A DNA stretch of 11,324 bases from an uncultured Clostridia bacterium (GTDB lineage Bacteria; Bacillota; Clostridia; Saccharofermentanales; Saccharofermentanaceae): NCBI GenBank assembly GCA_946405115.1, contig CAMJGB010000048.1:1-11324 (forward strand). Reading direction: 5' to 3'. Positions 1 to 6,269 of the stretch are shown here, piece after piece. Below the pieces are notes generated by a model. It was not told the DNA's origin, made no database searches, and worked only from the letters and a program-made list of their open reading frames with translations. The position numbers were made by a program, and so were the translations under genes. The stretch's first letter is position 1. Every line of letters begins with the position of its first letter.

Positions 1-1
1 T

Positions 2-1084
2 AACGATCCCGATAAGATCGTTATCGCTCAGATCGCTCCTGCTATCAGAACAGCATGGGGTGAGGAGTTCGGTATGGATCCTAAGGAGGCGACAGTCGAG
101 AGACTTGCTTCTGCACTTAAGATCATGGGATTCAACTACGTATTCGATACAAACTTCACAGCTGACCTTACGATCATGGAAGAGGGAAGCGAGTTCCTCG
201 ACAGACTTGCTAACAAGAAGACAGCTAAGCTTCCTTTGTTCACATCATGCTGCCCCGGTTGGGTTAGATTCATCAAGTCTCACTACCCTGAGTATGTAGA
301 CAATCTTTCCACAGCTAAGTCACCTCAGCAGATGTTCGGCGCTATTGCTAAGAGCTACTACGCTGATATCCTCGGCGTTGATCCTTCCAACATCTACTGC
401 GTATCCATCATGCCTTGTCTTGCTAAGAAGCACGAGTGTGCTATCCCTGCAATGAACGATGCATGCGGCGATCCTGACGTAGACGTTGTACTTACAACAA
501 GAGAAGTAGACAGACTCATCAGATCCGAGTATATCGATCCTACATCCATCGAGGATGTTGCTCTTGATCTCCCTCTCGGAATCGGTAGTGGTGCCGGTAA
601 TATCTTCGGTGCTACAGGCGGCGTTATGGAAGCTGCTTTGAGAACTGCTTACAACATCGTAACCGGTTCTAACCCTGATCCTGATGCATTCAAGGATGTA
701 AGAGGACAGGACGGCTGGAAGGAAGCTTCCTTCGATATCAACGGCACAACACTTAAGGTTGCTGTTGTTAATGGCCTCGGCAATGCTGACAAGCTCCTCA
801 AGGCTCTTAAGGCCGGCAAGGTAAGCTACGACTTCATCGAAGTAATGGCATGTCCCGGCGGATGTGTCGGTGGCGGCGGACAGCCTATCCACGACAACTG
901 CGAGATGGCACCTGAGCGTGCACCTGTACTCTATGCCCAGGATAAGGAAAGTACTCTCCGTTTCTCACACGAGAATCCCTCCATCACGGCTGTATACAAG
1001 GATTACCTCGGCAAGCCTTTGTCAGAGAAGTCACATCATCTCCTGCATACAGATCACCACGCATGGAAGATGCCGAACGAGTAA
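2..1084 (+). CDS. hydA: [FeFe] hydrogenase catalytic subunit, C-terminal part (5' end outside window)
   Basis: The reading frame is open from base 2, upstream of the first ATG at 74, and encodes a typical H-domain sequence (VIAQIAPAIRTAWGEEFG). The gene therefore starts before the window and ATG 74 is internal. 360 residues are visible. All three H-cluster motifs are present: TSCCPGW (bases 242-262, with the proton-relay Cys and a cluster ligand), MPCLAKKHE (from 410) and EVMACPGGCVGGGGQP (839-886, with the last two cluster-binding Cys). The tail KPLSEKSHHLLHT matches the small-subunit-like domain fused to the C-terminus in monomeric and NAD(P)-linked clostridial enzymes. The family reversibly reduces protons to H2 in the cytoplasm, disposing of fermentation electrons from ferredoxin and/or NAD(P)H. 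The N-terminal FeS domains that would separate a ferredoxin-only enzyme from a bifurcating HydA/HndD-type subunit are not visible, so the electron donor is unknown. No active-site residue appears lost. Confidence 0.95.
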   Translation, partial: NDPDKIVIAQIAPAIRTAWGEEFGMDPKEATVERLASALKIMGFNYVFDTNFTADLTIMEEGSEFLDRLANKKTAKLPLFTSCCPGWVRFIKSHYPEYVDNLSTAKSPQQMFGAIAKSYYADILGVDPSNIYCVSIMPCLAKKHECAIPAMNDACGDPDVDVVLTTREVDRLIRSEYIDPTSIEDVALDLPLGIGSGAGNIFGATGGVMEAALRTAYNIVTGSNPDPDAFKDVRGQDGWKEASFDINGTTLKVAVVNGLGNADKLLKALKAGKVSYDFIEVMACPGGCVGGGGQPIHDNCEMAPERAPVLYAQDKESTLRFSHENPSITAVYKDYLGKPLSEKSHHLLHTDHHAWKMPNE

Positions 1085-1105
1085 GTTCGTAAGTTAAAAC
1101 ACAGA

Positions 1106-1139
1106 AATAAAGCCTTCGCGAATCAGCGGAGGCTTTATT
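1106..1139. terminator. Bidirectional intrinsic terminator between hydrogenase and GH9 genes
   Basis: A 14-bp inverted repeat, AATAAAGCCTTCGC / GCGGAGGCTTTATT, has one G-T wobble and a 6-base loop (GAATCA). It lies 21 bases after the hydrogenase stop and 21 bases after the GH9 stop on the other strand. The outer A/T pairs give a T-rich 3' side on both strands, and the - strand reading runs on into TTTATTTCTGTGTTTT. It is the only such structure between two convergent genes, so it probably ends both transcripts. Confidence 0.85.
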
Positions 1140-1160
1140 CATGTTCGATTGTAAGATTGA

Positions 1161-3662
1161 TCACTCACCAATTACGATGTCATCCGAATCAACTGTGAAT
1201 CCGATATTCTGCCAATCCGAACGATGGATGGAGAAGTTGATCGTAACGGTTCCGTTGTCTGAGAGTGATCCTGATGATCCTGCAGTGATTACACATCTGT
1301 CCTGCTCGAAGGATGCCGATGTTCCGCTTACTTCAGAATACTGTCCTGAAGACGACGTCATGCCTGCATGATAACAGTCAAATACGAGGCTTCCTGTGTC
1401 TTCGATAAGTAGGCTGATCTCGATGTCTGAAAGTGAGATTGAATCGCCGCTTATGTTAGTGATATCCATAGATCCTGAGACGGAGTTGCCGCCGTTGCTG
1501 TCGTATCTGATGCTGACCTCAAGTTCATCGGATGATACGGATCCTGCTGAAGATCCGGAAGCTGAAGGTGCGGTTCCGCCTTCGCCTGAACCGGAACCCG
1601 AACCGTTTCCGGGAACTACTGTTGCACCTGCACCGGAGCCATCCTCTGTAGGCTCGCTTCCGTAAACGAGGACACCTCCTTCGTAAAGGCCGAGATATGT
1701 GCCGTCGTTATTTGCAAGTCCCGTGAATGAGAAGTCGTTGCTGTTATCCCAGATGTTCGAAGGTCCGATGAGTCTTGTCTGAACCTCGGACTTATACTGT
1801 GACTGTCCGCCCGGATAAAGTGAAGCATCATCGTAAACGATGGACAGATAGTAGATGTGGTTCTCTTCGTTCCAGACCTTAAGTCCGTCGATCCTTCCCG
1901 ACTGCAGATAGTTGTTCGAGATCTGCACATCCGATGCATCGTAGCCTGCTTCGTAAAGCTCGGAAAGATCGATGAAGTATCTAAGCTCGAGATCAGTAGC
2001 GGCTCTTGCGGGCCATGCTGTCATGTCATAGACGATAGTCTTTATCTCGATGAAGCCTTCGCCCTGAGCGTTGATGGATGCCTCAACCGTGTACTCCTGC
2101 TCAACGGGCTCGACTGCGCCGAAGTCCACTCTTGTCTGTCCGTGATACTCGGAATACATCATGGCAAGAAGGCCCGTGAAGCCTGCGTTATAGTCGCATG
2201 CTACTTCGTTTGCCGTGTAGTCTGAAACCGTATCCGTGTAGTTGCCTGAAGCATCCGGTCCTCCTACGAGTGCACCGTACAATGTATGGCGGTGGGAAGA
2301 GGGTTCATTCATGTTGTCGCAGTAGGAGCCCTGCGCCGTTCTGTGGTGCGGGTGTTCGGGAGCATTCTCGCCGAAGCCTACAACATAAGATCTTCCGGAT
2401 GAACCCAATGCGTAATTGCACTGTGATTCTGCGAAGCTCCAGTACTCTTCAGACTTGTCGGAAGGGCATGCATCGCATCTGCTGTATACGCATGCGATAA
2501 AGCCTGTCGTTGTTGCATATCTTAAAGATCCCCACGAGTCGAGCCATGCAAGACCGTCGGGAGTATATGTGATGTCGTTGCACCAGAAATCGAGGTGCTC
2601 TTCTACTGCGGATGTGTATGTCGAAGAACCCGTGATCTCCGCAAGAAGAACTGCGGCTCCGATGTGTACGTCATCCCAGCACATGGACCAGTCTGAGTCA
2701 TGTCCTGCCTGTGAGTAGCAGCTCTCTGCGTTATCGAGGTAAGCCTCGTCGCCTGTTGCGATATAAAGCCACGCGCCTGCCCATGCGAGCTCATCGTAGA
2801 ATCCGCTCCATGAATTGTAGAAACCGTTTGCTGCCGTGTAGCCTTCGTCGCTTCTCGTGGAGTCGGCAAACTCGTAGAGGCTCTCGGCATGCTCAAGACA
2901 AAGCGCACTGTACTCGGGATCGTACTCCTCGAAAACAATGCTCGCGGAGGCAAGTGCTGCGGCAGCCTCACCTGCTACGGCAGAACCGGGATTGCTTGAA
3001 TCCACATAATAGCTCGGACGGTTCATCGTCATGACTTCGCAAGGTCCCCACCAGGAGTGGTCTGCATTTCCGTCTCCTACCTGATAGTAGTAAACGTCGT
3101 CCTCGGGATGGCACCTTATGAGGTAATCCGTAACCCATCTGATGTCGCCCAGGATATACTCGAGCTGACCTGATTCTTCGTAAGCTTCGGGGATCTCATA
3201 TACGGACCAGGCAAGCATCGCTGCGGAATATGCCATGGGAAGATTAAACTTAACGTTGTCACCTGCGTCATACCATCCGCCAGTAAGGTCAAGTCCTGCA
3301 TCGGCGCCGTCATCAAGTGCGCTGTCGCCTCTCCAGTTGCATCTCGTCTGCTCGGGAAGATCGCCTGATCTTTGAAGCTCGTAGAACAGAAGCGACATCT
3401 GCAAAGCTTCACCGTAGTTAAAGTCGCCGGTTCCCTCGATTCCTTCGTAACCGTTTCCTTCTTCGGTAAGGTTGCCGGTATCAATGGAAGATGAACCGAA
3501 TGTCTGCGCGGACGGTTCGTAAGTGCCTGTCTCTGCCGTTGCCGTTCCTTCGGAAGATGTCTGTGATTCACCCGGTACGACGCCTGTTTCATCCGCAGGT
3601 TTTGCACATCCTGCGAGTATGGACAGACACAGAAAAACACTTAATAACTTAGCCTTCTTCAT
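1161..3662 (-). CDS. Lipid-anchored GH9 endoglucanase with CBM3c and C-terminal CBM3-like module
   Basis: This is a family 9 glycoside hydrolase, which cleaves beta-1,4-glucan (cellulose) by inversion outside the cell. Start: ATG 3662 (833 aa, MKKAKLLSVFLCLSILAGC) is preferred because GAGG lies 9 bases upstream. The in-frame ATG at 3677 (838 aa) has AGGA only 2 bases away. In 838-aa numbering, a lipobox LAGC with Cys24 implies a lipoprotein anchored on the outer face of the membrane. A Ser/Thr/Glu-rich linker follows to about 85. The GH9 catalytic domain spans about 88-513, with DAGD (Asp137, Asp140, nucleophilic-water site), the signature ending HPHHR (442-446), and Glu491, the catalytic acid, in DYTANEVACDYNAGF. 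A CBM3c-type module (about 527-673; AWPAR, RYFIDLSELYEAGY, YPGGQS) is the arrangement of processive theme-B endoglucanases. A Gly/Ser linker (680-717) leads to a divergent CBM3-like module (718-838). No dockerin or S-layer module is visible. The gene is last in a leftward series, and its start overlaps the MATE gene by 14 bases. Confidence 0.95.
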   Translation of the reverse strand: MKKAKLLSVFLCLSILAGCAKPADETGVVPGESQTSSEGTATAETGTYEPSAQTFGSSSIDTGNLTEEGNGYEGIEGTGDFNYGEALQMSLLFYELQRSGDLPEQTRCNWRGDSALDDGADAGLDLTGGWYDAGDNVKFNLPMAYSAAMLAWSVYEIPEAYEESGQLEYILGDIRWVTDYLIRCHPEDDVYYYQVGDGNADHSWWGPCEVMTMNRPSYYVDSSNPGSAVAGEAAAALASASIVFEEYDPEYSALCLEHAESLYEFADSTRSDEGYTAANGFYNSWSGFYDELAWAGAWLYIATGDEAYLDNAESCYSQAGHDSDWSMCWDDVHIGAAVLLAEITGSSTYTSAVEEHLDFWCNDITYTPDGLAWLDSWGSLRYATTTGFIACVYSRCDACPSDKSEEYWSFAESQCNYALGSSGRSYVVGFGENAPEHPHHRTAQGSYCDNMNEPSSHRHTLYGALVGGPDASGNYTDTVSDYTANEVACDYNAGFTGLLAMMYSEYHGQTRVDFGAVEPVEQEYTVEASINAQGEGFIEIKTIVYDMTAWPARAATDLELRYFIDLSELYEAGYDASDVQISNNYLQSGRIDGLKVWNEENHIYYLSIVYDDASLYPGGQSQYKSEVQTRLIGPSNIWDNSNDFSFTGLANNDGTYLGLYEGGVLVYGSEPTEDGSGAGATVVPGNGSGSGSGEGGTAPSASGSSAGSVSSDELEVSIRYDSNGGNSVSGSMDITNISGDSISLSDIEISLLIEDTGSLVFDCYHAGMTSSSGQYSEVSGTSASFEQDRCVITAGSSGSLSDNGTVTINFSIHRSDWQNIGFTVDSDDIVIGE

Positions 3663-5043
3663 AATAGTAATCCTCATCTTCCTGATAAGCTTTGTTTTTG
3701 TCAGCGACCAGATTCTTGACCCACTTATATTTCTTGTAGTGAATAAATACTACGGGCAGCTTAATCATCTCGTCCAAGTTCAAAATGAAGTAAACCGCAA
3801 GCACGGGAAGATTAAGAACGAATGCTGCGATGAATCCTGCAGGTACGATGAATACCCACATCGTGATAGTGTCGCAGATGAATCCGAACTTCGTGTCTCC
3901 GCCTGCTGCGAATATTCCGCCGATGGTGGTCGAGTTGATCGATCTTCCGAGTATGTAATATGAGCACATCCAAAGCATGTACTTAAGGTATACCGATGCC
4001 TGAGGCGAGAGGTTAACAAGCTTAAGAACGATCGGCGTGGAAAGTGCTACGAGTATGCCTAATATTGCTCCGCTTATGATCGTGAGGTTTGTGATCTTGT
4101 TGCCGTATCTTCGGCCCTGATCAAGTCGTCCTGCACCAAGCTCGTTGCCGACTACGATGGCACCGCCGCTTCCGAGTGCATAGCAGAAGCAGGATACAAG
4201 ATCCTTAACTACGGCTACGATCGCATTGGCAGCAGTAGCATCTGCACCTAAGTGGCCGATGACTACGGAGATCATGGTAAAGCCCACGCCCCATAAAAGC
4301 TGGTTAGCCATGAAGGGAGTGGAGTACTTCGAGAACTCGCGGCGGATGGGGCCGTCCGGGTGGAGTATGTATTTAAGTCGAAGCTTTACGCTGCATTTTC
4401 GAATTATTAGCCATGTGCATCCTAGGAATCCTTCAAGTCCGGAGAGCGTCGTTGCAAGAGCTGCACCGGCGGCTCCCATGCGGGGAAGTCCGAACAGACC
4501 GAAGATAAAGATTCCGTTTAAGATGATGTTTATGACTACCATTGAGATGCTTATCGCAGTGCTCTCGCGTACGAATCCCGTGTTCTTGAGAATGGCTTCG
4601 AATACCCATGCAAAACTCGTTAAGATGTACGAGAAACTTACTACGCGAAGATAGCTTATTCCGTTCTCGATAATAGCGGGTACGTCGGTGTATACACGCA
4701 TGAGTCCAATAGGGAGGAAGAGTGCCATGAGGAAGAACAGGAATGCAACCGGTATTGTGAGCATTACGGCGTAGCCGAACAGCTTCTCGATGGATTTTTT
4801 ATCACCCTTGCCCCAGTACTGCGCAGCGAACATGTTAGTACCTGCCGCGATGCCAAAAAGGAACAAGTTAAGAACGAACGTGACCTGAGTCGCGAGCGAT
4901 ACTGCTGACATTGCATCCTGATCCAATGCTACGAGCATGACCGCGTCGGAAATAGGTACGAGCGCGAACATGAAGTTTTGCAGTGTGATGGGGATGATCA
5001 GCGATACGAGTTTCCTCGTAAACTGGGGATCTTTCTTATTCAT
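3649..5043 (-). CDS. MATE-family multidrug/Na+ antiporter
   Basis: This 464-residue integral membrane protein matches the usual MATE length and its two-lobed layout of about 12 helices. The N-lobe begins KLVSLIIPITLQNFMFALVPISD and includes FLFGIAAGTNMFAAQYWGKGD (about 61-81). The C-lobe carries VGNELGAGR (298-306). Clostridial members share the ending NLDEMIKLPVVF..HYKKYKW (422-441). The family exports cationic drugs, dyes or metabolites in exchange for Na+ or H+; the substrate cannot be read from sequence. ATG 5043 is the only plausible start because an in-frame stop lies 4-6 bases upstream, yet no Shine-Dalgarno is visible there. It begins 31 bases after the CAP-protein stop, so translation may depend on the upstream gene. 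The C-terminal tail (QEDEDYYYEEG) is unusually acidic and Tyr-rich, and its codons also hold the ribosome binding site and start of the GH9 gene. Confidence 0.93.
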   Translation of the reverse strand: MNKKDPQFTRKLVSLIIPITLQNFMFALVPISDAVMLVALDQDAMSAVSLATQVTFVLNLFLFGIAAGTNMFAAQYWGKGDKKSIEKLFGYAVMLTIPVAFLFFLMALFLPIGLMRVYTDVPAIIENGISYLRVVSFSYILTSFAWVFEAILKNTGFVRESTAISISMVVINIILNGIFIFGLFGLPRMGAAGAALATTLSGLEGFLGCTWLIIRKCSVKLRLKYILHPDGPIRREFSKYSTPFMANQLLWGVGFTMISVVIGHLGADATAANAIVAVVKDLVSCFCYALGSGGAIVVGNELGAGRLDQGRRYGNKITNLTIISGAILGILVALSTPIVLKLVNLSPQASVYLKYMLWMCSYYILGRSINSTTIGGIFAAGGDTKFGFICDTITMWVFIVPAGFIAAFVLNLPVLAVYFILNLDEMIKLPVVFIHYKKYKWVKNLVADKNKAYQEDEDYYYEEG

Positions 5044-5074
5044 CGGTTAATGTTAGGATATCAGTTTCTATCCG

Positions 5075-6103
5075 TCAATATCCGAACTCCTGTGCCCAGT
5101 AGTAAGTGTAAGCGGCGTCACCGTTGTAGTAGAGAGCGAATCCGCAGGTTCTGTAATCGCCCAGGATGTTGGCTCTGTGTCCGGGAGATGCCCACCAGGA
5201 GTTGAATACTTCCTGTGCGGTTGACTGACCGCAGGCGAGGTTCTCGCCGTACATAAGGTCAGGGTCTACCGTCCACCAGTCGGAACCGTCAGGCCTTGTG
5301 TGGCTGAAGCTTGTAACGATCTCCTGCGCTCTTACTGCAGCATCTGCCGCAAGTCCGTTGCTCCATGAGAGAGGTTCAAGTCCGTTCTCTGCTCTTGCCT
5401 GGTTAACGAGGTTGAAAAGCTCGAGCATAGTAGGATCTGTAGGTGCTCTAACGGAAGATGCGGGAGCAGGTGTGGGTGTCGCTGTGGGAGCAGGGGTAGG
5501 TGTGGGTGTTGCCGTAGTTCCTGCTTCAGCGGGATCCGTTACTTCATTTGTCTCATCAGGCTCGGATACATCCGTCTCGTCGACAATAATATCGTCTTCT
5601 GATCTTGAGCCTTCGACGGGATATTCCGACTCATCCTTAAGAGCATTGTTCTCAGGAAGATGTTCGAAGAGACATGCGCTGTGTACAAAAGCCTCGTCTC
5701 CGTAGAAATCGATGATATACCAGTCGTTATCTTCGCATATGCCGAGCACGTGTACGGGACGGCCGTAGTACATACGACCTATGCTCTGGTAGTAAACGCC
5801 GGGACCTGTTCTGATAGAGAAATTCGATGCTGCATAAAGATCCATGCTGTGAGCATGATAAATAAATTCCGTATTGGATTCTTCGGCAGCTCTGGTTCCG
5901 AGGTAATTCGTCTGCTCGTTAGGCAGGAGGTTCTCGACAGTATCGGCTTCGACAGTAAAAATCTTGCTGCCCCAAGGGAACTTGAGCGGATTATCCTGAT
6001 AGTACTTGTAAGACCACTGGCAGATAAGTGCCGCAAAAACAAAGACCATCGCAAGGATTGCGGTCTTCTTGCCAATGCTGTTGTTACTATTATTCTCTGA
6101 CAT
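5075..6103 (-). CDS. Membrane-anchored SH3b and CAP (SCP/PR-1) domain surface protein
   Basis: A 342-residue protein built as follows: a short polar cytoplasmic start; one membrane segment or uncleaved signal anchor (about 13-30, AILAMVFVFAALICQW) with no lipobox; an SH3b-like domain at about 81-147 (SNFSIRTGPGVYYQSIG is the typical core); an acidic linker (152-194); a Pro/Thr repeat spacer (198-216); and a CAP domain (about 224-342). The CAP cavity residues are all present: His268 (FSHTRPDG), Glu287 (YGEN), Glu298 and His309 (SWWASPGHR). Cys291 and Cys320 could form a disulfide. SH3b domains commonly bind cell wall, so a role at the cell surface is likely. Bacterial YkwD-type CAP proteins have no settled enzymatic activity, so none is assigned. 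GGTGA (6113-6117) lies 9 bases before the ATG. The gene is first of the leftward series and diverges from trkA. Confidence 0.9.
   Translation of the reverse strand: MSENNSNNSIGKKTAILAMVFVFAALICQWSYKYYQDNPLKFPWGSKIFTVEADTVENLLPNEQTNYLGTRAAEESNTEFIYHAHSMDLYAASNFSIRTGPGVYYQSIGRMYYGRPVHVLGICEDNDWYIIDFYGDEAFVHSACLFEHLPENNALKDESEYPVEGSRSEDDIIVDETDVSEPDETNEVTDPAEAGTTATPTPTPAPTATPTPAPASSVRAPTDPTMLELFNLVNQARAENGLEPLSWSNGLAADAAVRAQEIVTSFSHTRPDGSDWWTVDPDLMYGENLACGQSTAQEVFNSWWASPGHRANILGDYRTCGFALYYNGDAAYTYYWAQEFGY
5462..5512 (-). repeat. Pro/Thr-coding repeat in the linker of the CAP protein
   Basis: The segment encodes ATPTPTPAPTATPTPAP. The 12-base core ACACCCACACCT occurs twice on the coding strand, each time with GC(A/G) before it and GCTCCC at or near its end; the first copy carries an extra Thr-Pro pair. 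It joins the acidic linker to the CAP domain and probably forms a stiff, extended spacer through the wall. Repeats of this kind can change length by slippage, in whole codons here. Confidence 0.65.
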
Positions 6104-6143
6104 CCTGATTATTCACCGCCCCGTTAAAATCAGTACCATGCTT

Positions 6144-6149
6144 ATTATA
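6144..6149 (-). promoter_or_regulatory. Candidate -10 box for the CAP-MATE-GH9 series
   Basis: A perfect TATAAT is read on the - strand, ending 40 bases before the CAP-protein ATG (6103). No good -35 lies 16-18 bases upstream, so this is either an activator-dependent or a weak promoter, or a chance match in AT-rich DNA. It is the best candidate in the divergent region for leftward transcription. Confidence 0.45.
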
Positions 6150-6183
6150 AGTAGATAAATTGGGCGTGCGTTTAAAATAGCAT

Positions 6184-6205
6184 AAACAAAGTGTAAACTT
6201 TGTTT
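6184..6205. promoter_or_regulatory. Perfect 9-bp dyad in the divergent promoter region (candidate operator)
   Basis: AAACAAAGT and ACTTTGTTT are exact inverted copies separated by GTAA. The right arm contains the TTGTTT proposed as the -35 of trkA, so a dimeric regulator bound here would block that promoter. The dyad also lies about 35 bases upstream of the - strand -10. It does not match an operator I know with confidence. An AT-rich hairpin with a short T run (a weak terminator) is possible but sits in a promoter region. Confidence 0.5.
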
Positions 6206-6228
6206 TTGTCCGTTTGAGGGGTTATAAT
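6200..6228 (+). promoter_or_regulatory. Candidate promoter of trkA-trkH
   Basis: TTGTTT (6200-6205), a 17-base spacer and a perfect TATAAT (6223-6228) precede trkA. The predicted start near 6235 gives a leader of about 35 bases, too short for a riboswitch. The -35 matches only 3 of 6 consensus positions and is inside the dyad, which is consistent with regulated expression. Confidence 0.6.
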
Positions 6229-6256
6229 CGGGTGTGTATCAAACGTAGGAATCAGT

Positions 6257-6261
6257 GGGAG
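6257..6261 (+). promoter_or_regulatory. Ribosome binding site that decides the trkA start
   Basis: GGGAG lies 8 bases before ATG 6270. The in-frame GTG at 6255 has only AGGA four to five bases upstream. The ATG is therefore chosen, which also gives the shorter N-terminus usual for TrkA. Confidence 0.7.
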
Positions 6262-6269
6262 ATAGAATA

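Noticed and set aside
320..892. Antisense open frame of 190 codons inside the hydrogenase gene
   Set aside because: It resembles no known protein, has no ribosome site, and lies wholly inside a conserved gene whose codon bias leaves the opposite strand open.
74..1084. Hydrogenase gene starting at ATG 74
   Set aside because: The frame is open to the left edge and the upstream codons encode conserved hydrogenase H-domain sequence, so the ATG is internal and the gene is cut by the window.
1161..1524. Dockerin or S-layer anchor at the C-terminus of the GH9 protein
   Set aside because: The last 120 residues show no duplicated calcium-binding loop of the dockerin type and no SLH repeat; they fit a CBM3-like beta module.
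4226..4654. 142-codon + strand open frame opposite the MATE gene
   Set aside because: It has no family resemblance and is fully antisense to a conserved transporter.
5298..6100. Two long + strand open frames opposite the CAP protein gene
   Set aside because: They overlap each other and a gene with clear SH3b and CAP domains. Their products are low-complexity or unrecognisable, as expected for shadows of the real gene.
6104..6269. c-di-AMP or other riboswitch upstream of trkA
   Set aside because: Such elements often precede K+ transport genes, but the predicted leader is only about 35 bases and no extended paired structure is visible beyond the short dyad.
6255..6269. GTG 6255 as the trkA start
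   Set aside because: ATG 6270 has a well-spaced GGGAG, while the GTG has only a weak, close AGGA.
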